Shown here in pieces: positions 1-4,999 of a DNA stretch of 5,206 nucleotides. The notes under the pieces are model-generated. The model was not told where the DNA came from, made no database searches, and was given only the letters and a program-made list of their open reading frames with translations. Numbering within the stretch: position 1 is the stretch's first letter; each line of letters begins with the position of its first letter. The position numbers and the translations under genes were made by a program. The DNA is from Fidelibacterota bacterium. Its GTDB lineage: Bacteria; Fidelibacterota; Fidelibacteria; Fidelibacterales; Fidelibacteraceae. The stretch covers positions 1 through 5,206 of the forward strand of contig JAUXEL010000118.1 in NCBI GenBank assembly GCA_030620575.1. The letters run 5' to 3'.

Positions 1-19
1 CCCTGAACTTGATTCAGGG
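1..19. repeat. stem-loop palindrome at window start
   Basis: CCCTGAA (1-7) and TTCAGGG (13-19) are perfect inverted arms of 7 bp around a 5-nt loop. It is followed by TCTC and AT-rich DNA. This resembles the short dispersed palindromes that litter intergenic DNA in many bacterial genomes. It lies far from any gene end visible here and has no T-run, so it is not called a terminator. Confidence 0.6.
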
Positions 20-61
20 TCTCAATTTATATTAGCCCATTCATTAATGCAGATATTGATC

Positions 62-77
62 CCCCGAACCATCGGGG
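62..77. repeat. stem-loop palindrome (CCCCGA/TCGGGG)
   Basis: CCCCGA (62-67) pairs with TCGGGG (72-77) around a 4-nt loop. The same arms recur at 136-152. The DNA just to its right (71-91), read on the minus strand, matches 4170-4189 almost exactly and shares the 12-mer CCGGCATAGCCC. The palindrome is therefore probably part of a dispersed repeat rather than a local regulatory site. Confidence 0.55.
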
Positions 78-135
78 CTATGCCGGACAGGGTCGCCCGT
101 TAGGCCAAGCTCTTTATTTAACCCACCCTTCGTAG

Positions 136-152
136 CCCCGAATTAATCGGGG
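136..152. repeat. stem-loop palindrome (CCCCGA/TCGGGG), second copy
   Basis: CCCCGA (136-141) and TCGGGG (147-152) are perfect 6-bp arms with the 5-nt loop ATTAA. The arms are identical to those at 62-77 but the loop differs, which suggests a family of hairpins conserved in the stem. No open reading frame of credible length covers 1-297. Apart from these hairpins and the terminal-repeat copy at 217-231 I see nothing else in this stretch, and no convincing promoter for the gene at 298. Confidence 0.55.
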
Positions 153-216
153 TGCAAAAGGGGTCGAGATGACATTATTCATGGGTGTTTTTGATAATTT
201 GCGACTTGAATTTGTG

Positions 217-231
217 TTTCACACAACGGGT
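217..231 (+). repeat. solo copy of a miniature-element terminal repeat
   Basis: TTTCACACAACGGGT is identical to the right terminal inverted repeat of the 353-bp element at 4425-4777, in the same orientation. No matching left end (ACCCGTTGTGTGAAA) lies in 1-216. The copy is therefore the right end of a second element whose left end lies before the window, or a leftover end. If it is a complete insertion, the flanking 8 bases ATCTTTTT (232-239) should be its target duplication. It ends 66 bp upstream of the MATE start codon, so the insertion could affect that gene's promoter region. Confidence 0.65.
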
Positions 232-284
232 ATCTTTTTCTTTTTTTACCGATTTAATGACCTTATTATTTGAGACTGTTTTTC

Positions 285-290
285 AGGAGG
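285..290 (+). promoter_or_regulatory. strong Shine-Dalgarno for a GTG start
   Basis: AGGAGG lies 7 nt before the GTG at 298. A full-consensus ribosome binding site at ideal spacing fixes GTG 298 as the start of the MATE gene. Confidence 0.85.
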
Positions 291-297
291 CAGAATT

Positions 298-1692
298 GTG
301 GAACAGAATCTGATAAAAAATACCCAGCAACATACACCCGGAGGTATCCGGGAAATGCTGGCTATTGCTCTTCCTATGGTAATTTCATATGCCTGCGATA
401 CGGTTATGACGTTTACTGACCGGATGTTTTTGTCCCGGCTTGGACCGGAAACCATGAATGCCGCTATGAGCGGAGGGTTGACATCTTTTATGATGATGAC
501 ATTTTTCATGGGATTGATCGGGTATTCTACCGCTTTAGTTGCACAATACCTTGGCGCAAAACGGAAAAATTCCTGTCCGACCACTACCACGCAGGCTTTT
601 ATTATTGTATTGATCGCCTACCCGATCATTCTGTTGTTGAAACCTCTGGCATATAAATTTTTCCTTCTGATGAACATTTCAGGACAGCAGATGGAACTCC
701 AGATAGTATATTTCAATATTTTGGTTTACGGGACCATTTTCGGACTTTTTCGTACAGCTTTCAGTTCGTATTTTTCCGGCATTGGACGAACCCGTATTGT
801 CATGATAGCTGCTTTTGTATCAATGATCGTGAATGTAGGGGTAAATTATGTTTTCATTTTTGGTAAACTGGGTTTTCCCGCTATGGGTATTCGCGGTGCG
901 GCCTATGGAACCATTATCGGGGGCATGACCGGCGTGGTTGTCCTTGCGATGGCTTATTTCAGCAAGCAAAACCGGACGGAATTCCACGTCATGAAATCCT
1001 TTCGGTATTACCCGCAGATCATGAAAAAATTATTGCATTACGGTTATCCGACCGGAATAGAATTTTTGTTGACCTTTTTTGCCTTCAATATTATGATCCT
1101 GACTTTTCATTCTATGGGAAATGTAACGGCGACAGCAACTACTATTATGTTTAACTGGGATATGGTTTCCTATGTCCCTCTTATCGGAATTGAGATCGCT
1201 ATCATAAGTCTGGTTGGCCGTTATATGGGTGCCGGTGACGTGAAAACAGCCAAAAAAGCTGCGAAATCCGGACTAAAGATCGGAGCAATGTACTCATTTT
1301 TTGTACTGATCCTTTTTGTTTTCTTTCCGGAAGCGTTAGTACAGGTTTTTCGTCCCGCAACGCCAAATGCCGTATTTGACGCGGCGGTTCCAACAGCGAT
1401 ATTTATGCTGCGGGTAGCAGCTCTGTATGTAATGATCGAAGCAGTACTAATAACCTTTATTGGGGTTCTTCGTGGAGCGGGTGACACCCGCTGGTCAATG
1501 GTCGCATCCGTGTGTCTGCATTATTTGATGGTAATTGTTCTTGTGCTTGTATTAAAGGTATTTAATTTATCCCCCGAGATTGGATGGATGGTGGTCGTAA
1601 TGGTCTTTATGCTTTTCTCTGTGGTGTTTTATATGCGCTATCGTAGCGGGAAATGGGAACATATCAAAATGGTGGAAAAAAACGAAACATAA
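298..1692 (+). CDS. MATE family efflux transporter
   Basis: The product is a 464-residue inner-membrane protein of the multidrug and toxic compound extrusion family. Such proteins export cationic drugs or metabolites in exchange for Na+ or H+. The length is typical, and the chain is almost wholly hydrophobic with about twelve predicted membrane segments in two related halves. Family hallmarks are visible: D34-T-V near the first helix with DRMFLSRLG at 41-49, AQYLGAKRK (82-90) in the N-half, FSSYFSGIGRTRIVM (155-169), the GFPAMGIRGAAYGT stretch (192-205), VGRYMGAGDVKTAKKAA (306-322) as the C-half counterpart, and FIGVLRGAGDTRWSM (387-401). The start is GTG, backed by AGGAGG. It stops 83 bp before the metal permease on the same strand, so the two may share a transcript. 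The substrate cannot be read from sequence. Family assignment is very secure; drug versus metabolite role is unknown. Confidence 0.95.
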   Translation: MEQNLIKNTQQHTPGGIREMLAIALPMVISYACDTVMTFTDRMFLSRLGPETMNAAMSGGLTSFMMMTFFMGLIGYSTALVAQYLGAKRKNSCPTTTTQAFIIVLIAYPIILLLKPLAYKFFLLMNISGQQMELQIVYFNILVYGTIFGLFRTAFSSYFSGIGRTRIVMIAAFVSMIVNVGVNYVFIFGKLGFPAMGIRGAAYGTIIGGMTGVVVLAMAYFSKQNRTEFHVMKSFRYYPQIMKKLLHYGYPTGIEFLLTFFAFNIMILTFHSMGNVTATATTIMFNWDMVSYVPLIGIEIAIISLVGRYMGAGDVKTAKKAAKSGLKIGAMYSFFVLILFVFFPEALVQVFRPATPNAVFDAAVPTAIFMLRVAALYVMIEAVLITFIGVLRGAGDTRWSMVASVCLHYLMVIVLVLVLKVFNLSPEIGWMVVVMVFMLFSVVFYMRYRSGKWEHIKMVEKNET

Positions 1693-1775
1693 TGATAAAT
1701 ACAAACCGTCACTTTTTCGGAACAAATGCAAATATATACGTTGAAAGATGATATTTTAAATTAAGAGAAGCATTT

Positions 1776-3041
1776 ATGGAATTTTTGCAAACGTATTTTA
1801 TTGAAATATATAATTTGACCTTGGCGATGGCACCTTACCTGCTATTGGGTTTTTTCATTGCCGGAATATTAAAATTCGGATTCAAACCGGGTAAATTAAA
1901 GCATTATCTTGGTGGAGCAAATTTGCGTTCGGTTTTCTATGCCTCATTGTTGGGCGTACCAATGCCTTTATGTTCCTGTGGAGTTATTCCTACCGCTGTT
2001 GGATTATACCGTAACGGCGCCTCAAAAGGAGCCAGCCAGTCTTTTTTAATTTCTACTCCGCAAACCGGGGTTGATTCTATTATGATCACCTATTCATTGC
2101 TGGGATTGCCCTTTGCGATCATTCGGCCCATTGTTGCTTTCATTACCGGAGTCATTGGCGGAATGCTGACCAATGCGGTTGAAGGAGAAAAACCGCATGA
2201 ATATGCAGATACGCCCGAAGAAGAGCTTCCCAAAGGATGGAAAAAAATACCGGCAATTTTTAAATATGCCTTTGTTGATTTTATAGATGACATTGCAAAA
2301 TGGCTGGCCATCGGAATTTTAATTGCCGGACTAATTGCTGTTATAGTGCCGGACGATTTCTTTATGAATTATCTATCTAATTCCTACTTGTCTATGCTCG
2401 TTATGCTTGTTGCATCCATTCCCTTATACGTCTGCGCTACCAGCTCGGTCCCTGTTGCCGCCGCACTATTGATGAAAGGTCTCTCGCCCGGTGCGGCATT
2501 TGTGTTTCTCATGGCAGGTCCCGCGACCAATGCGGCGACTATTTCTGTAATAGCAAAAACCCTTGGAAAAAGATCTCTTGCAGTTTATTTGGGAACGATC
2601 ATTCTCGGAGCATTTGCCGGCGGGGTTATACTGGATCAGTTTCTGCCCGCTTCATGGTTTACCGGTATAATGATGCAGGGACATGAACACAGCATGCTGC
2701 CGGCATGGCTATCTATTGTTTCCGGTATTATACTGTTTGTTTTAATTATTTATTCGTTGCTACGAAAAATGGTATTAAAATATCGTGAAGATAATGAAAG
2801 TCGTGAATCCCGTGAAATTTTTTCTCCGGGATCGGAAACAGAACATATGCTATATATTGAAGGAATGACATGTCAGCACTGTGTAGCGAATGTAAAAAAA
2901 GGTCTTTCTTCACTTGACGAAGTAAGTAATGTTAACGTAAATTTAGAAATGAAAACTGCCCGGATAACCGGGAACCCAAATATGGAATTAGCCAAAGATA
3001 CGATTAAACAATTAGGTTACGAGGTTAAAAGAACAGAATGA
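1776..3041 (+). CDS. SO_0444-type Cu/Zn efflux permease with C-terminal HMA domain
   Basis: The 421-residue protein joins a polytopic permease of the ArsP/DUF318 type (about 1-332) to a heavy-metal-associated domain (about 356-418). The permease has the family signature PMPLCSCGVIPTAVGLYRNG at 63-80, with the C66-S-C68 pair; then a STPQTGVDS block (93-101), a second-half YVCATSSVPVAAAL (218-231) and AGPATNAAT (247-255). The HMA domain has GMTCQHC (363-369), whose two cysteines bind soft metals such as Cu(I) or Zn(II), and ends in the typical LGYEV. A charged linker (333-355) separates the parts. GHEHSM (302-307), between late membrane segments, might also bind metal. Members of this family are described as Cu/Zn exporters; the exact metal here is inferred. 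An AAGAGAAG-like ribosome site (1763-1770) precedes ATG 1776. The stop overlaps the next gene's start. Confidence 0.9.
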   Translation: MEFLQTYFIEIYNLTLAMAPYLLLGFFIAGILKFGFKPGKLKHYLGGANLRSVFYASLLGVPMPLCSCGVIPTAVGLYRNGASKGASQSFLISTPQTGVDSIMITYSLLGLPFAIIRPIVAFITGVIGGMLTNAVEGEKPHEYADTPEEELPKGWKKIPAIFKYAFVDFIDDIAKWLAIGILIAGLIAVIVPDDFFMNYLSNSYLSMLVMLVASIPLYVCATSSVPVAAALLMKGLSPGAAFVFLMAGPATNAATISVIAKTLGKRSLAVYLGTIILGAFAGGVILDQFLPASWFTGIMMQGHEHSMLPAWLSIVSGIILFVLIIYSLLRKMVLKYREDNESRESREIFSPGSETEHMLYIEGMTCQHCVANVKKGLSSLDEVSNVNVNLEMKTARITGNPNMELAKDTIKQLGYEVKRTE

Positions 3042-4018
3042 AAGCAATTATCCCTGCAGCCGGGATTGGGAAGCGCTTACAACCGCATACCTTTAACAGA
3101 CCCAAGGTAATGGTTCCGGTTGCCGGAAAACCTATTCTGGAGCATATATCCGGATCTCTCTTTGAAGCCGAGTTTGACCGGATATCCGTTATTGTGGGTT
3201 ATAAAAAAGAAGCAATTATTTCCTATTTCGAAGAAAAATATCCCGGACATTTTTATTTTCCCGTTCAGGAAGAAATGAAAGGACTGGGACATGCTGTCCT
3301 GTACGGATTGGATGATGTTGACGAACCCGCGCTTATTATTCTCGGTGATACTATTATTGATATGGATTTACAATTATTCCATAATTGTTCTGATAATGTT
3401 ATCGCAGTTGTAGAAGTCGATGATCCCCGGCGTTTTGGGATCGTGGAAATAGATGAAAACAACATGATCACCGATATGGTCGAAAAACCGGAACACCCGC
3501 CCACAAATTTAGCCATCGCGGGTGTATATTTTATCCAAAGTCAACGGAAATTAAAGCAAGCCATTGAAATGCTGATCCAAAAGGATATCAAAACCCGGAA
3601 TGAATATCAATTGACCGATGCGCTGGCTATCATGATGAAAGCAGGCGAACCCTTCAAAGCCGTTAAGATCAACGACTGGTACGATTGCGGAACACCGGAA
3701 ACACTACTGTCAACTAATCGATTTTTATTGGAGAGAGAACATAAAAACGAAGGGCAGTGTAAAAATTGTAAAATTATTGATCCCGTGTATATTGGGGAAG
3801 GCAGTTATATAAGTGATTCAACTATTGGTCCCCATGTTGCCATTGGAAATAATGTCCATATTGAAAATTCGCATATTTCAAACAGCATGATCAATAACAA
3901 TGCCGAATTGCTTGAGAGTGAATTGACAGATTCTATTATTGGATATGGCGCTAAAGTTAAGGGATATAAGGGATCATTGAATATCGGGGATGGGGAAGAA
4001 GTAGACAGTAGACAGTAG
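3038..4018 (+). CDS. sugar-phosphate nucleotidyltransferase with beta-helix tail
   Basis: The 326-residue cytosolic enzyme should form an NDP-sugar from a sugar 1-phosphate and an NTP, supplying surface-polysaccharide or nucleotide-sugar pathways. The Rossmann-like catalytic domain (about 1-230) shows the nucleotide-binding loop PAAGIGKRLQPHTFNRPK (6-23, with K23), LGDTI (102-106, D104 a likely metal ligand), FGIVE (133-137), VEKP (148-151) and WYDCGTPE (214-221). A hexapeptide-repeat left-handed beta-helix follows (about 246-305; IGEG, IGPH, IGNN, IGYG turns), as in RmlA/GlmU-like two-domain proteins. The sugar and base cannot be told from sequence. The ATG overlaps the permease stop (ATGA), implying translational coupling. 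The final residues VDSRQ and the TAG stop are encoded by the 7-bp repeat array, so the native C-terminus was probably replaced. The fold appears complete before that point. Confidence 0.92.
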   Translation: MKAIIPAAGIGKRLQPHTFNRPKVMVPVAGKPILEHISGSLFEAEFDRISVIVGYKKEAIISYFEEKYPGHFYFPVQEEMKGLGHAVLYGLDDVDEPALIILGDTIIDMDLQLFHNCSDNVIAVVEVDDPRRFGIVEIDENNMITDMVEKPEHPPTNLAIAGVYFIQSQRKLKQAIEMLIQKDIKTRNEYQLTDALAIMMKAGEPFKAVKINDWYDCGTPETLLSTNRFLLEREHKNEGQCKNCKIIDPVYIGEGSYISDSTIGPHVAIGNNVHIENSHISNSMINNNAELLESELTDSIIGYGAKVKGYKGSLNIGDGEEVDSRQ

Positions 4019-4105
4019 ACAGTAAACAGTAAACAGTAAACAGTAAACAGTAGACAGTAAACAGTAAACAGTAGACAGTAAACAGTAGACAGTAAACAGT
4101 AAACA
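4001..4105 (+). repeat. tandem heptamer array, 15 copies of GTARACA
   Basis: Fifteen contiguous 7-bp units run without a slip. Six are GTAGACA (units 1-3, 8, 11, 13) and nine are GTAAACA, so only the fourth base (A/G) varies. Two decayed units, GTAAGCG and GTGAACT, follow (4106-4119). On the plus strand the unit contains TAA or TAG, and since 7 is not a multiple of 3 it closes all three frames. On the minus strand it has no stop and reads CLLxTVY in every frame, which creates false ORFs. The array starts inside the nucleotidyltransferase gene and supplies its stop. It is comparable in kind to the short tandemly repeated heptamers known from cyanobacteria, though the unit differs. Confidence 0.97.
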
Positions 4106-4131
4106 GTAAGCGGTGAACTCTCCTTCACTAT

Positions 4132-4145
4132 CCCGATGTCTCGGG
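4132..4145. repeat. small stem-loop after the heptamer array
   Basis: CCCGA (4132-4136) pairs with TCGGG (4141-4145) around TGTC. The arms are shortened versions of the CCCCGA/TCGGGG palindromes upstream of the operon (62-77, 136-152). No T-run follows. Confidence 0.4.
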
Positions 4146-4169
4146 GCGGAGAGCAAGCTAAATCAACGG

Positions 4170-4204
4170 CCTGCCCGGCATAGCCCGATCCGCCAACTGG
4201 CGGA
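4170..4204. repeat. dispersed repeat fragment with TCCGCCA/TGGCGGA hairpin
   Basis: 4170-4189 matches the minus strand of 71-91 with one substitution and one 1-nt gap, sharing CCGGCATAGCCC. It runs directly into a 7-bp hairpin, TCCGCCA (4189-4195) and TGGCGGA (4198-4204), with a 2-nt gap. It looks like a degenerate copy of a dispersed palindromic repeat, inverted relative to the copy on the other side of the operon. Confidence 0.5.
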
Positions 4205-4246
4205 GAGGAGCAGAAACGGGTAAATGGTGGTAAATTGAATACTTGT

Positions 4247-4275
4247 AGGGAACAGGCACGCCTGTTCCTTCTTTT
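4247..4275 (+). terminator. terminator-like hairpin downstream of the operon
   Basis: GGAACAGG (4249-4256) and CCTGTTCC (4261-4268) pair around CACG. The stem extends to 10 bp with a G-T and an A-T pair (4247-4270). On the plus strand it is followed by TTCTTTT and further T-rich DNA, as expected of an intrinsic terminator, although the T-run is broken by a C. It could end transcripts from the three-gene block. It also sits just past the stop of the decayed minus-strand gene, where no T-run follows. A dispersed repeat is an alternative reading. Confidence 0.5.
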
Positions 4276-4416
4276 ATTTAAATTTTTCTACCACAAATTT
4301 CATTGTATCAAGAATAGGGATATACTGCGGACATTTTTCTATGCAGGTACATACAGTCCATACCGCGCTTGGATGAAGGGAATAACAATTCGCCATTTTT
4401 TACCGCGGCAAAAACA

Positions 4417-4424
4417 ATATTCTC
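4417..4424. repeat. target-site duplication, left copy (ATATTCTC)
   Basis: The eight bases ATATTCTC abut the left terminal inverted repeat and recur exactly next to the right one (4778-4785). This is the footprint of a transposition event with an 8-bp staggered cut. Confidence 0.9.
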
Positions 4425-4439
4425 ACCCGTTGTGTGAAA
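4425..4439 (+). repeat. left terminal inverted repeat
   Basis: ACCCGTTGTGTGAAA is the exact reverse complement of 4763-4777 and of the solo copy at 217-231. Confidence 0.9.
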
Positions 4440-4466
4440 ATACACGATCGCATATTAAGAGAAGGG

Positions 4467-4482
4467 GACCCCGTTAAGGGTC
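4467..4482. repeat. internal hairpin 1 (GACCC/GGGTC)
   Basis: GACCC (4467-4471) pairs with GGGTC (4478-4482) around CGTTAA. It resembles the stronger GACCCC/GGGGTC hairpin at 4722-4738 in the other half of the element. Confidence 0.5.
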
Positions 4483-4514
4483 AAATATCATAGAAATAAG
4501 TTTGTAAAGCGATC

Positions 4515-4531
4515 GAACTACAGCGTAGTTC
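4515..4531. repeat. internal hairpin 2 (GAACTAC/GTAGTTC)
   Basis: The 7-bp arms 4515-4521 and 4525-4531 flank the loop AGC. Read on the minus strand with its flank, it matches 4651-4670 at 18 of 20 positions. The two differences are one stem pair that changes together (T-A versus C-G). Confidence 0.65.
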
Positions 4532-4652
4532 AATATATGCAATAAAAAATATCCCTTCCGCCCGGATCTTGTCTGGATTACGGTGTTTTCGTAAATATAA
4601 AAAATGATTCCCTAAAAGATCTTGACACAGGTATGAATGTCCGTTCTCTTAT

Positions 4653-4671
4653 TGAACCACGCTGTGGTTCA
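4653..4671. repeat. internal hairpin 3 (TGAACCAC/GTGGTTCA)
   Basis: The 8-bp arms 4653-4660 and 4664-4671 flank the loop GCT. This is the inverted partner of hairpin 2, with a compensated stem pair. Confidence 0.65.
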
Positions 4672-4689
4672 TTCTTGTATAAATGCAAT

Positions 4690-4710
4690 ACACCGGATTT
4701 CATCCGGTGT
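4690..4710. repeat. internal hairpin 4 (ACACCGGAT/ATCCGGTGT)
   Basis: Perfect 9-bp arms, 4690-4698 and 4702-4710, flank the loop TTC. It is followed at once by GAAGGGATAT (4711-4720), a 10-mer that also occurs on the minus strand at 4549-4558 next to a degraded ACACCG segment (4581-4586). Confidence 0.7.
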
Positions 4711-4721
4711 GAAGGGATATC

Positions 4722-4738
4722 AGACCCCTCCGGGGTCT
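4722..4738. repeat. internal hairpin 5 (AGACCCC/GGGGTCT)
   Basis: Perfect 7-bp arms, 4722-4728 and 4732-4738, flank the loop TCC. It is GC-rich and followed by TT then GAATG, so it could act as a weak terminator on the plus strand. Its similarity to hairpin 1 favours a repeat module. Confidence 0.6.
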
Positions 4739-4762
4739 TTGAATGATGATCAGATCAACTTA

Positions 4763-4777
4763 TTTCACACAACGGGT
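4763..4777 (+). repeat. right terminal inverted repeat
   Basis: TTTCACACAACGGGT is the exact reverse complement of 4425-4439. The same 15 bases, followed by the same AT, occur at 217-233. Confidence 0.9.
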
Positions 4778-4785
4778 ATATTCTC
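4778..4785. repeat. target-site duplication, right copy (ATATTCTC)
   Basis: Exact copy of 4417-4424, abutting the right terminal repeat. Confidence 0.9.
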
Positions 4786-4830
4786 TGTTCCTAAAATCGA
4801 TTTTCCGGTTATTAAATCAGTTTCTATCAT

Positions 4831-4999
4831 ATTATTAGAATGAAACTATTTTATACAAAAGGCAAGGAACGGCAGGAAAAAATCTTTGGTGTTGGAGAAA
4901 ATAAACACTTGTGATTCTCGTCACACTTTGTCCATATAGAAGCAATGTAAAAGGATTTCACACGTATTTTTTATACATTTAATTTACGAGAACAAAACA
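4831..4999. other. spacer between decayed gene and ORF6N gene
   Basis: AT-rich DNA with stops in all frames, lying between divergent reading frames (the minus-strand remnant and the plus-strand ORF6N gene). A TATACA box at 4972-4977 could be a -10 element for the ORF6N gene, but no TTGACA-like partner is at the right distance. On the minus strand a TATAAAAT lies shortly before the remnant's ATG. I see no other structure. Confidence 0.3.

Larger units (their letters stand above)
4425..4777. mobile_element. 353-bp MITE-like non-autonomous insertion element
   Basis: The element is bounded by perfect 15-bp terminal inverted repeats, ACCCGTTGTGTGAAA (4425-4439) and TTTCACACAACGGGT (4763-4777), and by an exact 8-bp direct repeat outside both. 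A GATC at the same distance inside each end hints at slightly longer degenerate ends. It encodes no transposase; the short frames crossing it (such as 4637-4843) are made of hairpin DNA. Inside are five stem-loops, some repeated in opposite orientation. It sits in a decayed gene whose frame is restored by precise removal. Ends starting ACC with a variable-length duplication recall IS982-family elements. IS66, ISL3, IS256 and IS1595 also give about 8 bp, so the mobilising family is open. Confidence 0.88.
4274..4830 (-). pseudogene. decayed iron-sulfur-like gene interrupted by a miniature element
   Basis: Read on the minus strand, ATG at 4830 opens a frame beginning MIETDLITGKSILGT (to 4786). 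It continues, once the 353-bp insertion and one 8-bp duplication are removed, as ENIVFAAVKNGELLFPSS from 4424. About 50 nt further the sense shifts by one frame to SAVWTVCTCIEKCPQYI (ending near 4300), and the frame ends in KFVVEKFK and a TAA at 4274-4276. The CTCxxxCPQ segment resembles the C-terminal 4Fe-4S motif of HdrC/GlpC-like proteins or of iron-sulfur aldo/keto reductases. The canonical CxxCxxCxxxCP spacing is not kept (W to last C is shorter than usual). It therefore appears to be a truncated remnant with a frameshift and an insertion. Family identity is tentative, and upstream coding sequence was not recognised. Confidence 0.5.

Noticed and set aside
196..207. 12-mer AATTTGCGACTT shared with 5193-5204 as evidence for an ORF6N fragment upstream of MATE
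   Set aside because: One 12-mer match is about what chance gives in 5 kb, and the surrounding translation does not continue the ORF6N pattern.
246..590. Minus-strand frame of 114 codons over the start of the MATE gene
   Set aside because: It is antisense to a clear MATE coding sequence and shows no family features.
4001..4119. Possible CRISPR array
   Set aside because: Units are 7 bp and contiguous with no spacers, and no cas gene is nearby.
3805..4128. Minus-strand frame of 107 codons containing CLLxTVY heptapeptide repeats
   Set aside because: The repeats are the direct translation of the 7-bp array, which has no stop on this strand; the remainder is antisense to the nucleotidyltransferase.
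3974..4156. Minus-strand frame of 60 codons with the same heptapeptide repeats
   Set aside because: It is another frame of the same array; all three minus frames read the same repeat.
4235..4477. Plus-strand frame of 80 codons
   Set aside because: It crosses the terminator-like hairpin, runs antisense to the decayed gene and enters the mobile element across its left end; no family resemblance and no ribosome site.
4622..4650. TTGACA at 4622-4627 as a promoter -35 inside the element
   Set aside because: At 17 bp spacing the -10 position reads TCTCTT, and no gene follows.
4637..4843. Plus-strand frame of 68 codons
   Set aside because: It is built from element hairpins and crosses the right terminal repeat and target duplication, so it is a by-product of the insertion.
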